Source: Sporosarcina sp. FSL K6-1522
GTDB taxonomy: Bacteria; Bacillota; Bacilli; Bacillales_A; Planococcaceae
Direction of reading: 5' to 3'
Assembly (NCBI RefSeq): GCF_038622445.1
Contig: NZ_CP152019.1
Span: 3,818,501 to 3,882,500 of the forward strand
Length of the DNA stretch: 64,000 nt
This document shows positions 27,035 to 37,001 of this stretch, piece by piece (the stretch's first letter is position 1; each line of letters begins with the position of its first letter). Both the position numbers and the translations under genes were made by a program. Below the pieces are notes generated by a model. That model saw nothing but the letters and a program-made list of their open reading frames with translations, searched no databases and had not been told where the DNA came from.

Positions 27035-28105
27035 TTACGGTGTCTTCTTATCATCTGCCACTACGCGAATCAAATACTGTGTATAATACTTTCCATATGC
27101 ACCTGTTCCAAGATGTGTGAAATCCTTATCGAGGAGGACACTCCTGTGAGCCGGGGAATTAAGCCAACCATGGACGGCTTCTATCGCATCGACATAATTG
27201 AATGCGATATTTTCCCCCGCTTTCCGATGCTCAATCGCCTCTTCTTTCAACCGATCCGCTAGACTCTCAACTGCAGGAGATTCTGACGAGGATAAGTCTT
27301 CAAGCGCCGTTTCCTCACTATGCTCACGCGCCGCAATACCCAGCCAATAATCGTCGAGCAACTCCTCTACCCCATGGTTCTTACGGTAATTATTCGTCAG
27401 CTCAAAAATTTGACGTTCCATCGCCCGATCCACTTCCAACTGCTTCGTGGATGATGGATGTTCTGCACTAAGCAATCTCCCCATATAAGCCATATCATAC
27501 GGTTGATGGATCACCAATGTAACTGGGTCGATAAATCGGACAGCTTCTAAGTCTCCATCAACGCTATCAATATAAAGCTGAGCGTACAGATTATCATATT
27601 GAATGAGCAAACGGTTATTCACATCCTCACTACTCAATGTGAATGTGTAAACATTGTCCTCGATTGGGACAGCCACCTCGGATTCAACAATGGTAAAACG
27701 ATAAATGTCCTTGACATCTTGCCCCATTTTAAATGGGCTGATATCCATAGAAAAATCGTTACTATATACTTGGTTGATTTTCCCCTCCATCACACCTACC
27801 ATTAACTGGCGTTCTCCATTAAAAATCCACCAATCATACCCATATCCAGATGGTTCAATCCGATCCGGTACCCCCATCTCCTCCGTTAATATATCTGCGT
27901 TCTTTCCAACGAGAAGTGATAAGCCCTTTTCCGGTCTTGATGTTCCTGTAATTGGCTCTCCGTCACCCGTGCCTGGTACTGGAATAACGGTGCCATGTTT
28001 TACAGGTGATTCGAGCGGTTCATTTTCCTTTATCCGATCATCCATATAATAGAAAATCACAAGGACGACAATAAGTAAAAGAACTATTTTCCACAAAACT
28101 TTCAT
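27035..28105 (-). CDS. ylbC: CAP-domain protein with CAP-associated N-terminal region (YlbC-like)
   Basis: 356 residues: an N-terminal signal anchor (about 5-20), a proline-rich linker, a CAP-associated domain (about 65-210) and a C-terminal CAP/SCP domain (about 228-350) with the usual NxYRxxHG and GENIAFNY, and HRSVLLD-type elements. Extracytoplasmic; function of bacterial CAP proteins is largely unknown. B. subtilis ylbC occupies the same position near ylbF. It ends 9 bp from the convergent aspartokinase gene. Confidence 0.88.
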   Translation of the reverse strand: MKVLWKIVLLLIVVLVIFYYMDDRIKENEPLESPVKHGTVIPVPGTGDGEPITGTSRPEKGLSLLVGKNADILTEEMGVPDRIEPSGYGYDWWIFNGERQLMVGVMEGKINQVYSNDFSMDISPFKMGQDVKDIYRFTIVESEVAVPIEDNVYTFTLSSEDVNNRLLIQYDNLYAQLYIDSVDGDLEAVRFIDPVTLVIHQPYDMAYMGRLLSAEHPSSTKQLEVDRAMERQIFELTNNYRKNHGVEELLDDYWLGIAAREHSEETALEDLSSSESPAVESLADRLKEEAIEHRKAGENIAFNYVDAIEAVHGWLNSPAHRSVLLDKDFTHLGTGAYGKYYTQYLIRVVADDKKTP

Positions 28106-28405
28106 AATTTCCGTCCCTGCTTTCAGTTTTATAATAAATAAATAAATAAATATGTAGCATTCGTTCCATTACTTATAAAAATGGGCAACTTCCGTCGAAT
28201 TAAGTTAAGTATAACATGACTTGCTCCACCTACCGTGTCTAAATGATTGCTAGCAAAAATTCACAACTACTTTGGATGCAATTACCACCGAGGTACAATG
28301 GATCTTCTTCATGACACAATGTTGCCATTGCAACTGTTCGCGATTTGTTCTATTATAAATAGGTATAGGGAATTGGCTGAACGATATTTAAGGAGGACTT
28401 GAACT
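28106..28405. other. 300-bp intergenic region between ylbC and the YugN-like gene
   Basis: Holds the divergent leaders of both genes. A short tetranucleotide run (about five AATA units, 28133-28151) lies just upstream of ylbC, and a TATTATAAAT near 28350 could be the -10 of the YugN-like gene. No other structure seen. Confidence 0.5.
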
Positions 28406-28771
28406 ATGTATATTGAAGATACAGGCATTGAAAATATTATTGCCGACTTATCCGTACTGGATGAAATTATGTTAAAACACGACCTAATTCGTGCTGGTCA
28501 ATGGGACTACGAACGTGCAACTTTCGATAAGAAATATGTGAACAAAGAAGGTACATTCTATCTGCGTGTGTTCAGTTATACAACTGATGGCGACGTTGAT
28601 ACACGCGACGCAATCATGAACTTGAAAAAGCCAGTACTTGGCAAGTATTACTACCCACATGGCGTTGAGTATGGTGAAGAAGAAAACTTCCCAGCAAGCC
28701 TTGTAAAAGACTGTGTTGCAACACTAAAAGCAGTAAGTGAAGCATTGCAACCTTATAACCTAAAAAAATAA
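28406..28771 (+). CDS. YugN-like family protein
   Basis: 121-residue soluble protein; the segments IRAGQWDYERATFD, GTFYLRVF and GKYYYPHGVEYGE are those of the YugN-like family of Bacillales, whose function is unknown. An ideal AAGGAGG ribosome site lies before the ATG, and a terminator follows, so it is monocistronic. In B. subtilis yugN is elsewhere in the genome, so the position is a lineage difference. Confidence 0.88.
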   Translation: MYIEDTGIENIIADLSVLDEIMLKHDLIRAGQWDYERATFDKKYVNKEGTFYLRVFSYTTDGDVDTRDAIMNLKKPVLGKYYYPHGVEYGEEENFPASLVKDCVATLKAVSEALQPYNLKK

Positions 28772-28777
28772 GAGATA

Positions 28778-28816
28778 CGTAAAAGCCGGAGAACATTTTG
28801 TTCTTCGGCTTTTTTA
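28778..28816 (+). terminator. Terminator after YugN-like gene
   Basis: Stem AAAAGCCGGAGAAC paired with GTTCTTCGGCTTTT (one G-T pair), then a T run. Confidence 0.92.
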
Positions 28817-28893
28817 TACTGAATTAGCTATATTTTGGTTATCATGAATATATAGGACAACCATTTATCGTATTTCGTTTGGAGGAATGTTCG

Positions 28894-29952
28894 TTGGCGA
28901 AATGGCTTACGAAACGTCATGTAATTATCAGCGTCAGTATACTATTGATACTCCTTATTTGTATCTTTATCCTTCCTGTTTCACTGCCTATCATTTTTGC
29001 ATTACTAACTGCAATCCTGATTGATCCACTCGTAAAATTAGTAGAGAAAAAATGCAAATGGAAACGCGGCATCTCCGTCATGTCGGTTTTTCTTATGATT
29101 CTTGCCGTTATTGCCTCCATTAGTTATTACACTATCACCCGGTTATTCGGAAAAGTGATCGAACTAACCAAAGCTGCCCCCGACTATTTCAACTCGCTTT
29201 CAGGCGTATGGATTGACAGTCATAGCAAGTTGTTCCAATACACCTCCGGCATGCCTGACGAAGTCGTTAAGGCCATTCAAAAAGAATTCAAGAGTATATT
29301 CGAGTCTATGCGCGAATCAATCCTCAGCTTGCTCAGCTATGACAGAATGATGATCCTCATGACGGAGATTCCAAATTTTCTTGTGAGCTTTATCGTCTAC
29401 ATCATTGCACTGGTACTCTTCATGCTCGAATTACCCGAACTGAAAAAAATGTTATTCCGGCACTTAACAACAGCCACGGCAGAAAAAGTTCGCTATATGA
29501 TCACCAAACTCAATGCTGTCATTTTTGGCTTCATAAAAGCACAGCTACTCGTCAGTCTCATCATCTTAGCCGTGACATTTATCGGGCTGCTATTCATCAC
29601 TCCAAAGTATGCTATTACGATGTCCATCATCATCTGGATTATTGATATTATTCCTATTCTCGGTTCCATCATCATCCTGGCACCTTGGTCACTCTACCTA
29701 CTCATTAGCGGAGATATCGCCACAGGCACACAATTGGCCGTTTTAGCTATCATTTTACTCATCATCCGACGAACAGTCGAACCTAAGGTAATGGGCTCTC
29801 AAATCGGCTTGTCCCCTTTGCCGACATTGATTTCTATGTTTATCGGCTTAAAGCTGATAGGCTTTCTTGGCTTTTTCGTCGGCCCCCTGATTGTCATCCT
29901 TTTCACAACTGCTCGTGAAGCTGGAGTCATTAAAGTAAATTTTCGTATCTAG
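28894..29952 (+). CDS. AI-2E family transporter / YtvI-like permease
   Basis: 352-residue polytopic protein of the AI-2E exporter (YdjP/PerM) family: paired N-terminal helices, a long amphipathic stretch (about 85-150) and five or more C-terminal helices with the family IDIIPILGS motif near residue 260 and SPLPTLISMFIG near 307. B. subtilis YtvI, a sporulation membrane protein, is one possible match. Start is TTG at 28894 behind GGAGG; five upstream in-frame codons belong to the ribosome site. Substrate not predictable. Confidence 0.82.
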   Translation: MAKWLTKRHVIISVSILLILLICIFILPVSLPIIFALLTAILIDPLVKLVEKKCKWKRGISVMSVFLMILAVIASISYYTITRLFGKVIELTKAAPDYFNSLSGVWIDSHSKLFQYTSGMPDEVVKAIQKEFKSIFESMRESILSLLSYDRMMILMTEIPNFLVSFIVYIIALVLFMLELPELKKMLFRHLTTATAEKVRYMITKLNAVIFGFIKAQLLVSLIILAVTFIGLLFITPKYAITMSIIIWIIDIIPILGSIIILAPWSLYLLISGDIATGTQLAVLAIILLIIRRTVEPKVMGSQIGLSPLPTLISMFIGLKLIGFLGFFVGPLIVILFTTAREAGVIKVNFRI

Positions 29953-29975
29953 CTTGGCACGGAAGTTTAAATGAT

Positions 29976-30017
29976 AAAAAACACGCAATTCACTAATCAC
30001 GTGAATGCGTGTTTTTG
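29976..30017. terminator. Bidirectional terminator between the permease and ctaM
   Basis: Hairpin AAAAACACGCA-ATTCAC with CGTGAATGCGTGTTTTT (one bulge), A run and T run on opposite sides; shared by the convergent ends. Confidence 0.88.
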
Positions 30018-30479
30018 TTAGAAACCAAGAATCGCTTTAAGCATCGATGTCGTTTCTCCACCCTTATAAAAAACGTACAGGAGCAAGTAAACTAACACGC
30101 CTGTAAGTGCCGTAAACAACCAAATCACGCTTGTAACAGGCCCCAATTTCCGATGTCGAACTAAATTATTTTTCAATCCCGCTACAATCGTCACAACTCC
30201 AAGCACTGCCCCAGTCATCGCCAGACAGATATGAAAAATCAGGAAAATTGTATAATAGATTTTCAACCCATCAGGACCACCAAACGATGTGTTTCCGACA
30301 ATAATCGTTCGTGACACATAAATAATCAGAAACAGAACAGCTGATACCGCTGCTGCTAACATCGTTTTCTTATGTGCTTCTATTTTTTTCTTACGAATAA
30401 GACTCCAACCAATTGCTACGAGTACGGCAGAAAGTACAATTAGAAATGTACTAAGTGTAGGCCAAAATGGTACCGACAT
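30018..30479 (-). CDS. ctaM: DUF420 family membrane protein (CtaM-like)
   Basis: 153-residue protein with four membrane helices, DUF420 family. The homologue CtaM of Staphylococcus aureus is needed for function of the heme A-containing oxidase; His residues in the helices and the conserved YVSRTIIVGNTSFGG segment (near 54-68) are visible. It follows ctaG by 32 bp, and the caa3 operon terminator lies before ctaG, so ctaG-ctaM form a separate assembly-factor unit. The last residues overlap a bidirectional terminator. Confidence 0.82.
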   Translation of the reverse strand: MSVPFWPTLSTFLIVLSAVLVAIGWSLIRKKKIEAHKKTMLAAAVSAVLFLIIYVSRTIIVGNTSFGGPDGLKIYYTIFLIFHICLAMTGAVLGVVTIVAGLKNNLVRHRKLGPVTSVIWLFTALTGVLVYLLLYVFYKGGETTSMLKAILGF

Positions 30480-30511
30480 TCATTAGTTCCCCTTTTCTCT
30501 ATAAACTACTC

Positions 30512-31441
30512 TTATTGGCCATGCATCGTCAGTCTTTGACGCTCCAATAAGTCTTTTTGCGTAATTTCATCTGCATTTTCCTGCTCTTCCTTATACCATT
30601 TAATAAAGACCCTTCCAAGCACAACTACGTAAATAATTTCCTGTGTAACTTTCATCAGAATGCCACCTAGTTGCTGATCATTCACTGTAGGCATATTCGT
30701 AAACAATTCAGGACCTGAAAGTCCTAAATCAGCTAACCCAGCAAGTGTCCCAGCCGGCACACAAAGTGCCATCGCCTGTAACCACGCTTCTCCACTTTTA
30801 TACGTTTCATAGACGGGGACATCGACAAAGATGATTAAAGCACAAGCAGGTGTAATTAAAATCGCACTTAAAATCACATAGCCAATTTTTTTCAGCCCAT
30901 GAAGTTTTGGTTGCCCTTTCATCGTATTTACAATTGGCCACCAGAAGAATAAAGCTGAGATAAACAAAGTGACCGTAAACACCGTATGCAAAGGGGCACT
31001 TAGTTTGACATGATCTAAAATAATCGGGATATGATAAATCGAGAACATCCCGATAAATAACAAAATCGCTATAATTGGTCGCGTCAACAAGCCGAGAATC
31101 TTATTCAGAATTCCTACATTAAAAACTTTTTTCCACATCCAGTTAGGTATCCCCATTAGTAAGAACGGAGCCACTAACAGCAATAACAAGGCCATCTGCA
31201 TCATATGTACAGAAAACAGAATATGCCCAAGTAGATCGACAGGCGACCCTTTTATAATATACAGTAAGACCATTCCAGTCAAAAAGAATACCAATTGGGT
31301 CCGGCTTAGTGGCTCGGAGCCTTCGAATCGATGACGCATTTTGATTGCAAGCACTAAATACAACACAATACCAAGTACAACGAATGATAAAAATATAGGG
31401 CTCCATAACGCTTGAAACCCAAATATGCTTAAAGGCATCAT
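30512..31441 (-). CDS. ctaG: CtaG, caa3 cytochrome oxidase assembly factor
   Basis: 309-residue membrane protein with about seven helices, Caa3_CtaG family; in B. subtilis CtaG is needed for active caa3 oxidase, probably for copper delivery to CuB. The conserved HMLFSVHMMQM-type His pair (here HILFSVHMMQ) near residue 74 and PIILDH near 133 are visible. Several in-frame ATGs exist; the one at 31441 sits 8 nt after GAAGGAG. Separated from ctaF by a strong terminator. Confidence 0.9.
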   Translation of the reverse strand: MMPLSIFGFQALWSPIFLSFVVLGIVLYLVLAIKMRHRFEGSEPLSRTQLVFFLTGMVLLYIIKGSPVDLLGHILFSVHMMQMALLLLLVAPFLLMGIPNWMWKKVFNVGILNKILGLLTRPIIAILLFIGMFSIYHIPIILDHVKLSAPLHTVFTVTLFISALFFWWPIVNTMKGQPKLHGLKKIGYVILSAILITPACALIIFVDVPVYETYKSGEAWLQAMALCVPAGTLAGLADLGLSGPELFTNMPTVNDQQLGGILMKVTQEIIYVVVLGRVFIKWYKEEQENADEITQKDLLERQRLTMHGQ

Positions 31442-31630
31442 TGCCATCGCTCCTTCAATAAAGTCTTCTTTCATTATAAAACTAACGGCACTGGAACTCA
31501 ATGGACGAACTATGACAATTCACATTTAACTTGATTCAGCAAAGCCTTTTGTACTCAATAAGAAGTATCCAACCTTTACTCTTATAATGGACATCTATTG
31601 AGTATCTTACACTTTTCCTTTATGGAAATA

Positions 31631-31671
31631 GAAAAAGTCAGTGAAAGATAAACTCTTCCACTGACTTTTTT
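31631..31671 (-). terminator. Terminator of the ctaCDEF operon
   Basis: Stem AAAAGTCAGTGAAAGA paired with TCTTCCACTGACTTTT just past the ctaF stop, with T run on the minus strand. Confidence 0.92.
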
Positions 31672-31680
31672 AGCTATTGA

Positions 31681-32028
31681 TTACCACCAAACAATTGTGA
31701 GGAATGTTAACGGAATAAGGAAACCTAGCAATGCTCCCGTATACATAAACATTTGTGGAACACCATGTCCTTTTTCACTCATATGCATGAAGTAATACAA
31801 TTGTAAGCCGACTTGAACTGCTGCAAATAACAGCAATGTAGGCAAAATAAAGAATTTCGAGAACCCGAGAACATCAGATTGGTAAGCGACTACCATAGAA
31901 AATGAAATCAGTGTCAGGAAAATCATTAGCGAAAACATCATTACTTGGTTACGCATTGATTTCTTCGCACGTCTTTGCCCTAACGCAAATTCAGCCGGAG
32001 TCTTTTTGTAAACTTGGATGTCTGCCAT
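31681..32028 (-). CDS. ctaF: Cytochrome c oxidase subunit IV (caa3 type)
   Basis: 115-residue membrane subunit IV with three helices after a basic N-terminus; VQVGLQLYYFMHM near residue 72 is the COX4_pro signature. Last gene of the oxidase operon; its ATG is 1 bp after the ctaE stop, so translation is coupled. Confidence 0.93.
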   Translation of the reverse strand: MADIQVYKKTPAEFALGQRRAKKSMRNQVMMFSLMIFLTLISFSMVVAYQSDVLGFSKFFILPTLLLFAAVQVGLQLYYFMHMSEKGHGVPQMFMYTGALLGFLIPLTFLTIVWW

Positions 32029-32029
32029 A

Positions 32030-32656
32030 TTAACCTATCACTCCCATCAAGTAGACTACAGTGAAGATGAATACCCAAACGACGTCGATAAAGTGCCAGT
32101 ACAATGAAAACGTATAGTACTTTGTTGCATTGTACAAGTTCAATCCACGTTTAGCATTACGGAAAATCAGCAACGTAATCCATACGAGTCCGATCGCTAC
32201 GTGGAAACCGTGCGTTCCGACAAGTGTATAGAACGAAGAACTGAATGCACTGTTATCATAAGTAAAGCCGAGGCCAACATAATGCACGAACTCATATACT
32301 TCAAGCATTAAGAATCCAAGCCCTAAGAACGCCGTAATCGCAAGCCAAAGCTGCATTTTCTTGAAGTTATAATTCTTCAAGTGATACATCGCATACACAC
32401 TTGTTAGTGAAGATGTTAAAAGAAGCATCGTCATAACAAATACAAGTGGTAATTCAAACAATTCTTGTGTTGAAAATTCAAAGCCACTTGGACCTTTGTT
32501 TTTCAATGCAAGGTATGTTGCAAACAATGTAGCAAAGAGAATCGTCTCTCCACCAAGGAATAGCCAGAAACCGACAAACTTATTTTTCGCCTCAAGCGTT
32601 GCTCTTTCAGGATTGTCTGGCCACGTCTCAGGGGTGAATTTTTTATTCAAATCCAT
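32030..32656 (-). CDS. ctaE: Cytochrome c oxidase subunit III
   Basis: 208-residue subunit III with five helices. WLFLGGETILFATLFATYLAL (helix 1, near 30-50) and the GTHGFHVAIGLVW segment near 148 are family marks. Its ATG overlaps the ctaD stop by 1 nt (TGATG). Part of the caa3 proton-pumping oxidase in the cytoplasmic membrane. Confidence 0.95.
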   Translation of the reverse strand: MDLNKKFTPETWPDNPERATLEAKNKFVGFWLFLGGETILFATLFATYLALKNKGPSGFEFSTQELFELPLVFVMTMLLLTSSLTSVYAMYHLKNYNFKKMQLWLAITAFLGLGFLMLEVYEFVHYVGLGFTYDNSAFSSSFYTLVGTHGFHVAIGLVWITLLIFRNAKRGLNLYNATKYYTFSLYWHFIDVVWVFIFTVVYLMGVIG

Positions 32657-34530
32657 CAGTTTTGACCCCCTTTACGCTTTAGATCTCTTAAGAGTTCATC
32701 TTTTTTAACATAAAAACCTAGGTCATCTTTCAGTGAGCGCAATGACATTGCGATGAAAGTAAGTAATAGACCTGCAATTAGAACTGGTAGACCCCATGCT
32801 GTTTCTACGCGGAACATTGCTCCAAATCCTGCGATGAACATACCTAATGTCATGAAGAATGGAATAATTGAACCGTGTGGCATATGGATATCTTGTAAAG
32901 GTTCAGCTGGAGTGATTCCAGACTTGTTCCCTTCCATTTTTTCAATCCATACAGTATCAAGACCACGAACAAGTGGTGTCTGCGCAAAGTTATAGAATGG
33001 TGGTGGTGAAGAAATTCCCCACTCAAGTGTACGTCCGTCACCCCATGGATCATCTGCAACTTTAACATTTTTAACAGAAGTTACGATGATGTTGATAACG
33101 AGTACAATTACACCAATCGCCATGAACAATGCCCCAACAGAACTGATTAAGTTCGCAGTGTTCCATCCTTGTCCGTCCATAAATGTCCAGACACGGCGTG
33201 GCATTCCCCAGAATCCTAACCAGTGCTGGATAAGGAATGTCATGTGGAAACCGATAAAGAAGAACCAGAATGTCACTTTACCAAGCTTCTCGCTTAGCAT
33301 TGTACCGAACATTTTCGGCCACCAGTAATGCGTAGCTGCCAAAATTCCAAGTACAACACCACCAACGATTACATAGTGGAAGTGAGCAACGATAAAGTAT
33401 GAGTCATGCAATTGATAGTCAAGTGGTGCAGCACCTTGCATAACCCCTGTAACTCCACCCATAACGAATGATGGAATAAAAGCTAGTGCATAAAGCATCG
33501 GCGTTGTAACCGTAATGCTTCCGCCCCAAATTGTTAACAACCAGTTGAATATCTTAACCCCGGTCGGTACGGCAATAGCCATCGTCGCTACCGCGAAGAT
33601 TGCGTTCGCTGTTGGCCCAAGACCAACTGTGAACATATGGTGAGCCCAAACCATGAAGCCGAGGAATCCGATTAGCACCGTAGCAAATACCATCGATGGG
33701 TAACCGAATAGACGTTTACGAGCAAACACCGAGAAGATTTCAGAGAAGATACCGAATGCCGGTAAAATCAAGATATATACTTCAGGGTGACCGAAAATCC
33801 AGAAAATATGCTCCCAGATAATCGTGTTTCCACCAAACATATGGTCAAAGAACTTACCTCCAAACATTCTATCGAATGTCAGGAAGAATAATCCAACCGT
33901 TAGTGGTGGGAATGCGAAAAGAATCATCGCTGACGCTACAAACGTAGTCCAAGTAAATAGTGGCATACGCATATACGTCATACCCGGAGCACGCATGTTG
34001 ATGATTGTTACAAGGAAGTTAATCCCTGCCATCAACGTACCACCACCGGCAATTTGAAGTCCGATTGCATAGAAGTCAACACCGTGACCTTCAGATGCAA
34101 GCGATAGTGATGCATATGATGTCCATCCTGCATCAGGAACTTGTCCGATGAACCAAGAAACGTTCAAGAACAATCCTCCGAAGAAGAACATCCAAAAACC
34201 TAATGAGTTAATGAATGGAAACGCAACGTCACGTGCTCCAATTTGGAGCGGCATAATGGCGTTCATAAACCCGAATAATATCGGCATGGCTGCTAGGAAT
34301 ATCATCGTCGTTCCGTGCATGGTAATAATTTCGTTGAAAAGTCCCGCACTGACGAAGTCGTTGTTTGGTTTCAACAACTGTATCCGAATGATCATAGCCT
34401 CAATACCACCGACTACGAAGAAGAATCCTCCACCAAGGAGATAAAGGATACCAATCTTCTTATGGTCGACAGTTGTCAGCCAGTCCCATAGCGTTGCGCC
34501 AAAGCCTTTCTTTTGAGCAACTGAACTCAA
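32656..34530 (-). CDS. ctaD: Cytochrome c oxidase subunit I (caa3 type)
   Basis: 624-residue catalytic subunit with heme a, heme a3 and CuB. All ligand motifs are present: TMHGTTMIF (low-spin heme His), GHPEVYIL with the cross-linked His/Tyr pair, AHHMFTVG (CuB histidines) and AHFHYVIVGG (heme a3 and heme a His). More than twelve helices are predicted and the C-terminal cytosolic extension is typical of caa3 enzymes. Start is TTG at 34530 behind AGGAGG. Confidence 0.98.
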   Translation of the reverse strand: MSSVAQKKGFGATLWDWLTTVDHKKIGILYLLGGGFFFVVGGIEAMIIRIQLLKPNNDFVSAGLFNEIITMHGTTMIFLAAMPILFGFMNAIMPLQIGARDVAFPFINSLGFWMFFFGGLFLNVSWFIGQVPDAGWTSYASLSLASEGHGVDFYAIGLQIAGGGTLMAGINFLVTIINMRAPGMTYMRMPLFTWTTFVASAMILFAFPPLTVGLFFLTFDRMFGGKFFDHMFGGNTIIWEHIFWIFGHPEVYILILPAFGIFSEIFSVFARKRLFGYPSMVFATVLIGFLGFMVWAHHMFTVGLGPTANAIFAVATMAIAVPTGVKIFNWLLTIWGGSITVTTPMLYALAFIPSFVMGGVTGVMQGAAPLDYQLHDSYFIVAHFHYVIVGGVVLGILAATHYWWPKMFGTMLSEKLGKVTFWFFFIGFHMTFLIQHWLGFWGMPRRVWTFMDGQGWNTANLISSVGALFMAIGVIVLVINIIVTSVKNVKVADDPWGDGRTLEWGISSPPPFYNFAQTPLVRGLDTVWIEKMEGNKSGITPAEPLQDIHMPHGSIIPFFMTLGMFIAGFGAMFRVETAWGLPVLIAGLLLTFIAMSLRSLKDDLGFYVKKDELLRDLKRKGGQN

Positions 34531-34565
34531 TTTGTTTACCTCCTCTTCAAATTCACATTAAAAAA

Positions 34566-35645
34566 TTATTTCTCAACCGATAGTCCCATTAAATATTGTG
34601 CAAGAGCGTCGAGCTCAGCATCAGAGATTTTATCTCCATATGAAGGCATTAAGTTGCCCGGCTTGTGTTTCTGTGTATCGCTAATCCAAGCTTTTAAATC
34701 TTCTTCCGTGTGATCCATAAATCCAGCTACGCGGTTACGGTCACCGAATGCTGCAAGGTTAGGTCCTTGTTTGTCGCCAGTTTTACCAACTGCGGAAACC
34801 GCGTGACAGCCGATACAGCCATTCTCTTGGAATACTGCTTCTCCCTCAGATACTGCAACATCCGTATCTGTTGCTTCGTCACCAGTTGCTTGCATTGCAG
34901 TAACCCATTGATCGAATTCTGCACGTGGCATTGTTTTAACTTTGAAGTCCATTAGTGCGTGAGACGGACCGCAAAGCTCCGCACACTTACCGTAGAACAC
35001 ACCGTCTTTAAGATCTTTTGAGTCTTTTGCAAATTCTAGGTAGAATTTGTTGACGTTTTCAACGTTCGTATCTAGTTTTCCACCGATTGCTGGAACCCAG
35101 AAGGAGTGTTTAACGTCTGCAGCAAGTAGGTTGAAATATACTTTCTCATCTGTTGGTACAACTAATTCTTGTGCTGTAACAATTCCAAGGTCTGGATATG
35201 AGAATTCCCACCAGTACAATTTTGCTGTCACATCGACGACCAAGTTTTCTGCGTTTCCTTCATCATCCACAGCACTCATCGCTGTAACATCCCCAAGTTT
35301 ATATGTGTAATAAACTGTAGGTACCGCCAACACCAAGATGAGTATAATTGGAATGATTGTCCAAACAAGTTCCAATGTGTGACTTCCTTCAACTTGTTCA
35401 GGAATATGCTCTTCACCTAGTTTTGAACGTCTGAAACGAACAATTGCAACTACGTAGATGAGTACGACTACAATGATTACCAATAACATAATTGCTGATG
35501 ACAATAGCAGCAAATTGAACTGATCCTTACCAACTTGCCCCGCTGGGAGAAGTGTGGAAAGTTCTTCTTGACCACATCCTGCAAGGAATACGGTAAGAGC
35601 TGCTAATAGAGAAAAGAGACGCCACTTTTTGAGTCCTTTCATCAT
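34566..35645 (-). CDS. ctaC: Cytochrome c oxidase subunit II with fused cytochrome c domain
   Basis: 359-residue lipoprotein subunit: signal peptide with lipobox LAGC (Cys24), two helices (about 45-70, 92-113), a CuA cupredoxin domain with ligands His180, Cys221, Cys225, His229 and Met232, and a C-terminal cytochrome c with CIGCH (277-281) and the axial Met in LMPSYGDK (333). The fused c domain defines the caa3 type. First gene of ctaCDEF; ctaB lies just upstream in the same direction. Confidence 0.98.
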   Translation of the reverse strand: MMKGLKKWRLFSLLAALTVFLAGCGQEELSTLLPAGQVGKDQFNLLLLSSAIMLLVIIVVVLIYVVAIVRFRRSKLGEEHIPEQVEGSHTLELVWTIIPIILILVLAVPTVYYTYKLGDVTAMSAVDDEGNAENLVVDVTAKLYWWEFSYPDLGIVTAQELVVPTDEKVYFNLLAADVKHSFWVPAIGGKLDTNVENVNKFYLEFAKDSKDLKDGVFYGKCAELCGPSHALMDFKVKTMPRAEFDQWVTAMQATGDEATDTDVAVSEGEAVFQENGCIGCHAVSAVGKTGDKQGPNLAAFGDRNRVAGFMDHTEEDLKAWISDTQKHKPGNLMPSYGDKISDAELDALAQYLMGLSVEK

Positions 35646-35744
35646 TGCTTAATGATACCTCTCTTTCTAAAAAAATGTTTTCTTATCTTGAGGACTGTCG
35701 ACCTCTCTATAGTGAATTCCTATTCAAAGAAAGAATTCCGATTG

Positions 35745-36662
35745 TTAAATGAATATCGAGAAGATAATCATTGCGACAAATAAAATTGTCATATAGTTCA
35801 ATGAGTAGACGAACATGGATGTCGCCCACTTCAAGTCCTCTTTCACTTTGAAACCTTTTACCGCCAAATATAACCAGCCAAGATTTAAAGCGGTTGCGAG
35901 CAATAAGAAACCAATTCCTAGCTCTGGAAGTAAGAATGGTAATGGGAATAATAACAGCACCCATACGAGCATTGATTTCTTCGTTCTTGCAAAACCTTTT
36001 ACAACAGGTAGCATCGGTATATTTGCTGCACGATATTCCTCTGTTCGACGCATTGCAAGCGCATAAAAATGCGGCGGCTGCCAGATGAACATAATTAGGA
36101 ATAACGCCCAAGCACCTGCACCTAACGCAGGTTCTACCGCAGCCCATCCAATCAAAGGTGGGATGGCTCCTGAAAGGCTTCCAACGACTGTATTACTAAC
36201 ATGCTTACGCTTCGACCACATCGAATAGAGTACAACATAACTCAAGATACCCGCAAGTCCCCAAAAACCAGCTGCTGGTGATGCAGAAAATAATAATACT
36301 TCACCTACAACGATAAAAGTGAGTGCAAGCGCCAATACAGCAGGAGCTTTAAAGCGCCCAGTAACTGTCGGCCTGGCCTTTGTTCTCGACATAATTGGAT
36401 CAATATCCCGATCAATTAAATTGTTCAATGCCGCAGAACCAGCAATGATCAATGCCGTTCCTACGAGGGTAAATAGCAAAAGATCTATATTATGTAGAAA
36501 ATGCTTACCCGTAAATTGAAACGCAAGAAACAGACCCGTGAACGTAGTGATCAAATTCGAATTGACGATGCCTATTTTAATAAGCGCAAGAAAGTCCTTA
36601 AATGCGGATGTTGGTACAACCTCCGATTCAGCGGATGTTAAAATAGTTCGACCGTTTGACAA
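35745..36662 (-). CDS. ctaB: CtaB, protoheme IX farnesyltransferase (heme O synthase)
   Basis: UbiA-family prenyltransferase of 305 residues that adds the farnesyl chain to heme B. The first Asp motif NNLIDRDIDPIMSRTKARP (near 81-99) and the second region near YRAANIPMLPV (211-221) are present, with eight to nine helices. Start is TTG at 36662 behind GGAGGGAT. Works with CtaA, encoded divergently 339 bp away from its start. Confidence 0.96.
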   Translation of the reverse strand: MSNGRTILTSAESEVVPTSAFKDFLALIKIGIVNSNLITTFTGLFLAFQFTGKHFLHNIDLLLFTLVGTALIIAGSAALNNLIDRDIDPIMSRTKARPTVTGRFKAPAVLALALTFIVVGEVLLFSASPAAGFWGLAGILSYVVLYSMWSKRKHVSNTVVGSLSGAIPPLIGWAAVEPALGAGAWALFLIMFIWQPPHFYALAMRRTEEYRAANIPMLPVVKGFARTKKSMLVWVLLLFPLPFLLPELGIGFLLLATALNLGWLYLAVKGFKVKEDLKWATSMFVYSLNYMTILFVAMIIFSIFI

Positions 36663-37001
36663 GTTATCCCTCCTTTCATAGTTGGAATGAAGTCGATTAT
36701 ATTTAACTATATCGAAATTCGGGCAGTATTTCTATACATAATAAAAATTTCCTCCAAATTCCGTGGAACTCCGACATATTTGTTCCCATACTCTATCTAT
36801 AGTAAATCATTTCACTAGGGCATTTGTGAAGTTAAAGGGTCTTATTTATGAACAATTTGTGAAAAAGAGGATTGTCTAGCGATATTCATCCCTTTGTCGT
36901 TGTTTTTTCATCCTTTTTTCGCTATCATCAAAAAGGCAAGGACCTTTTATCTTTATTTAATTGATACAACGGTCATCACAATAGAAGAAGGTGTCTTTTT
37001 T

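Noticed and set aside
35707..36147. 146-codon frame overlapping ctaB on the same strand
   Set aside because: Lies wholly over ctaB, whose translation has clear prenyltransferase motifs; shadow frame.
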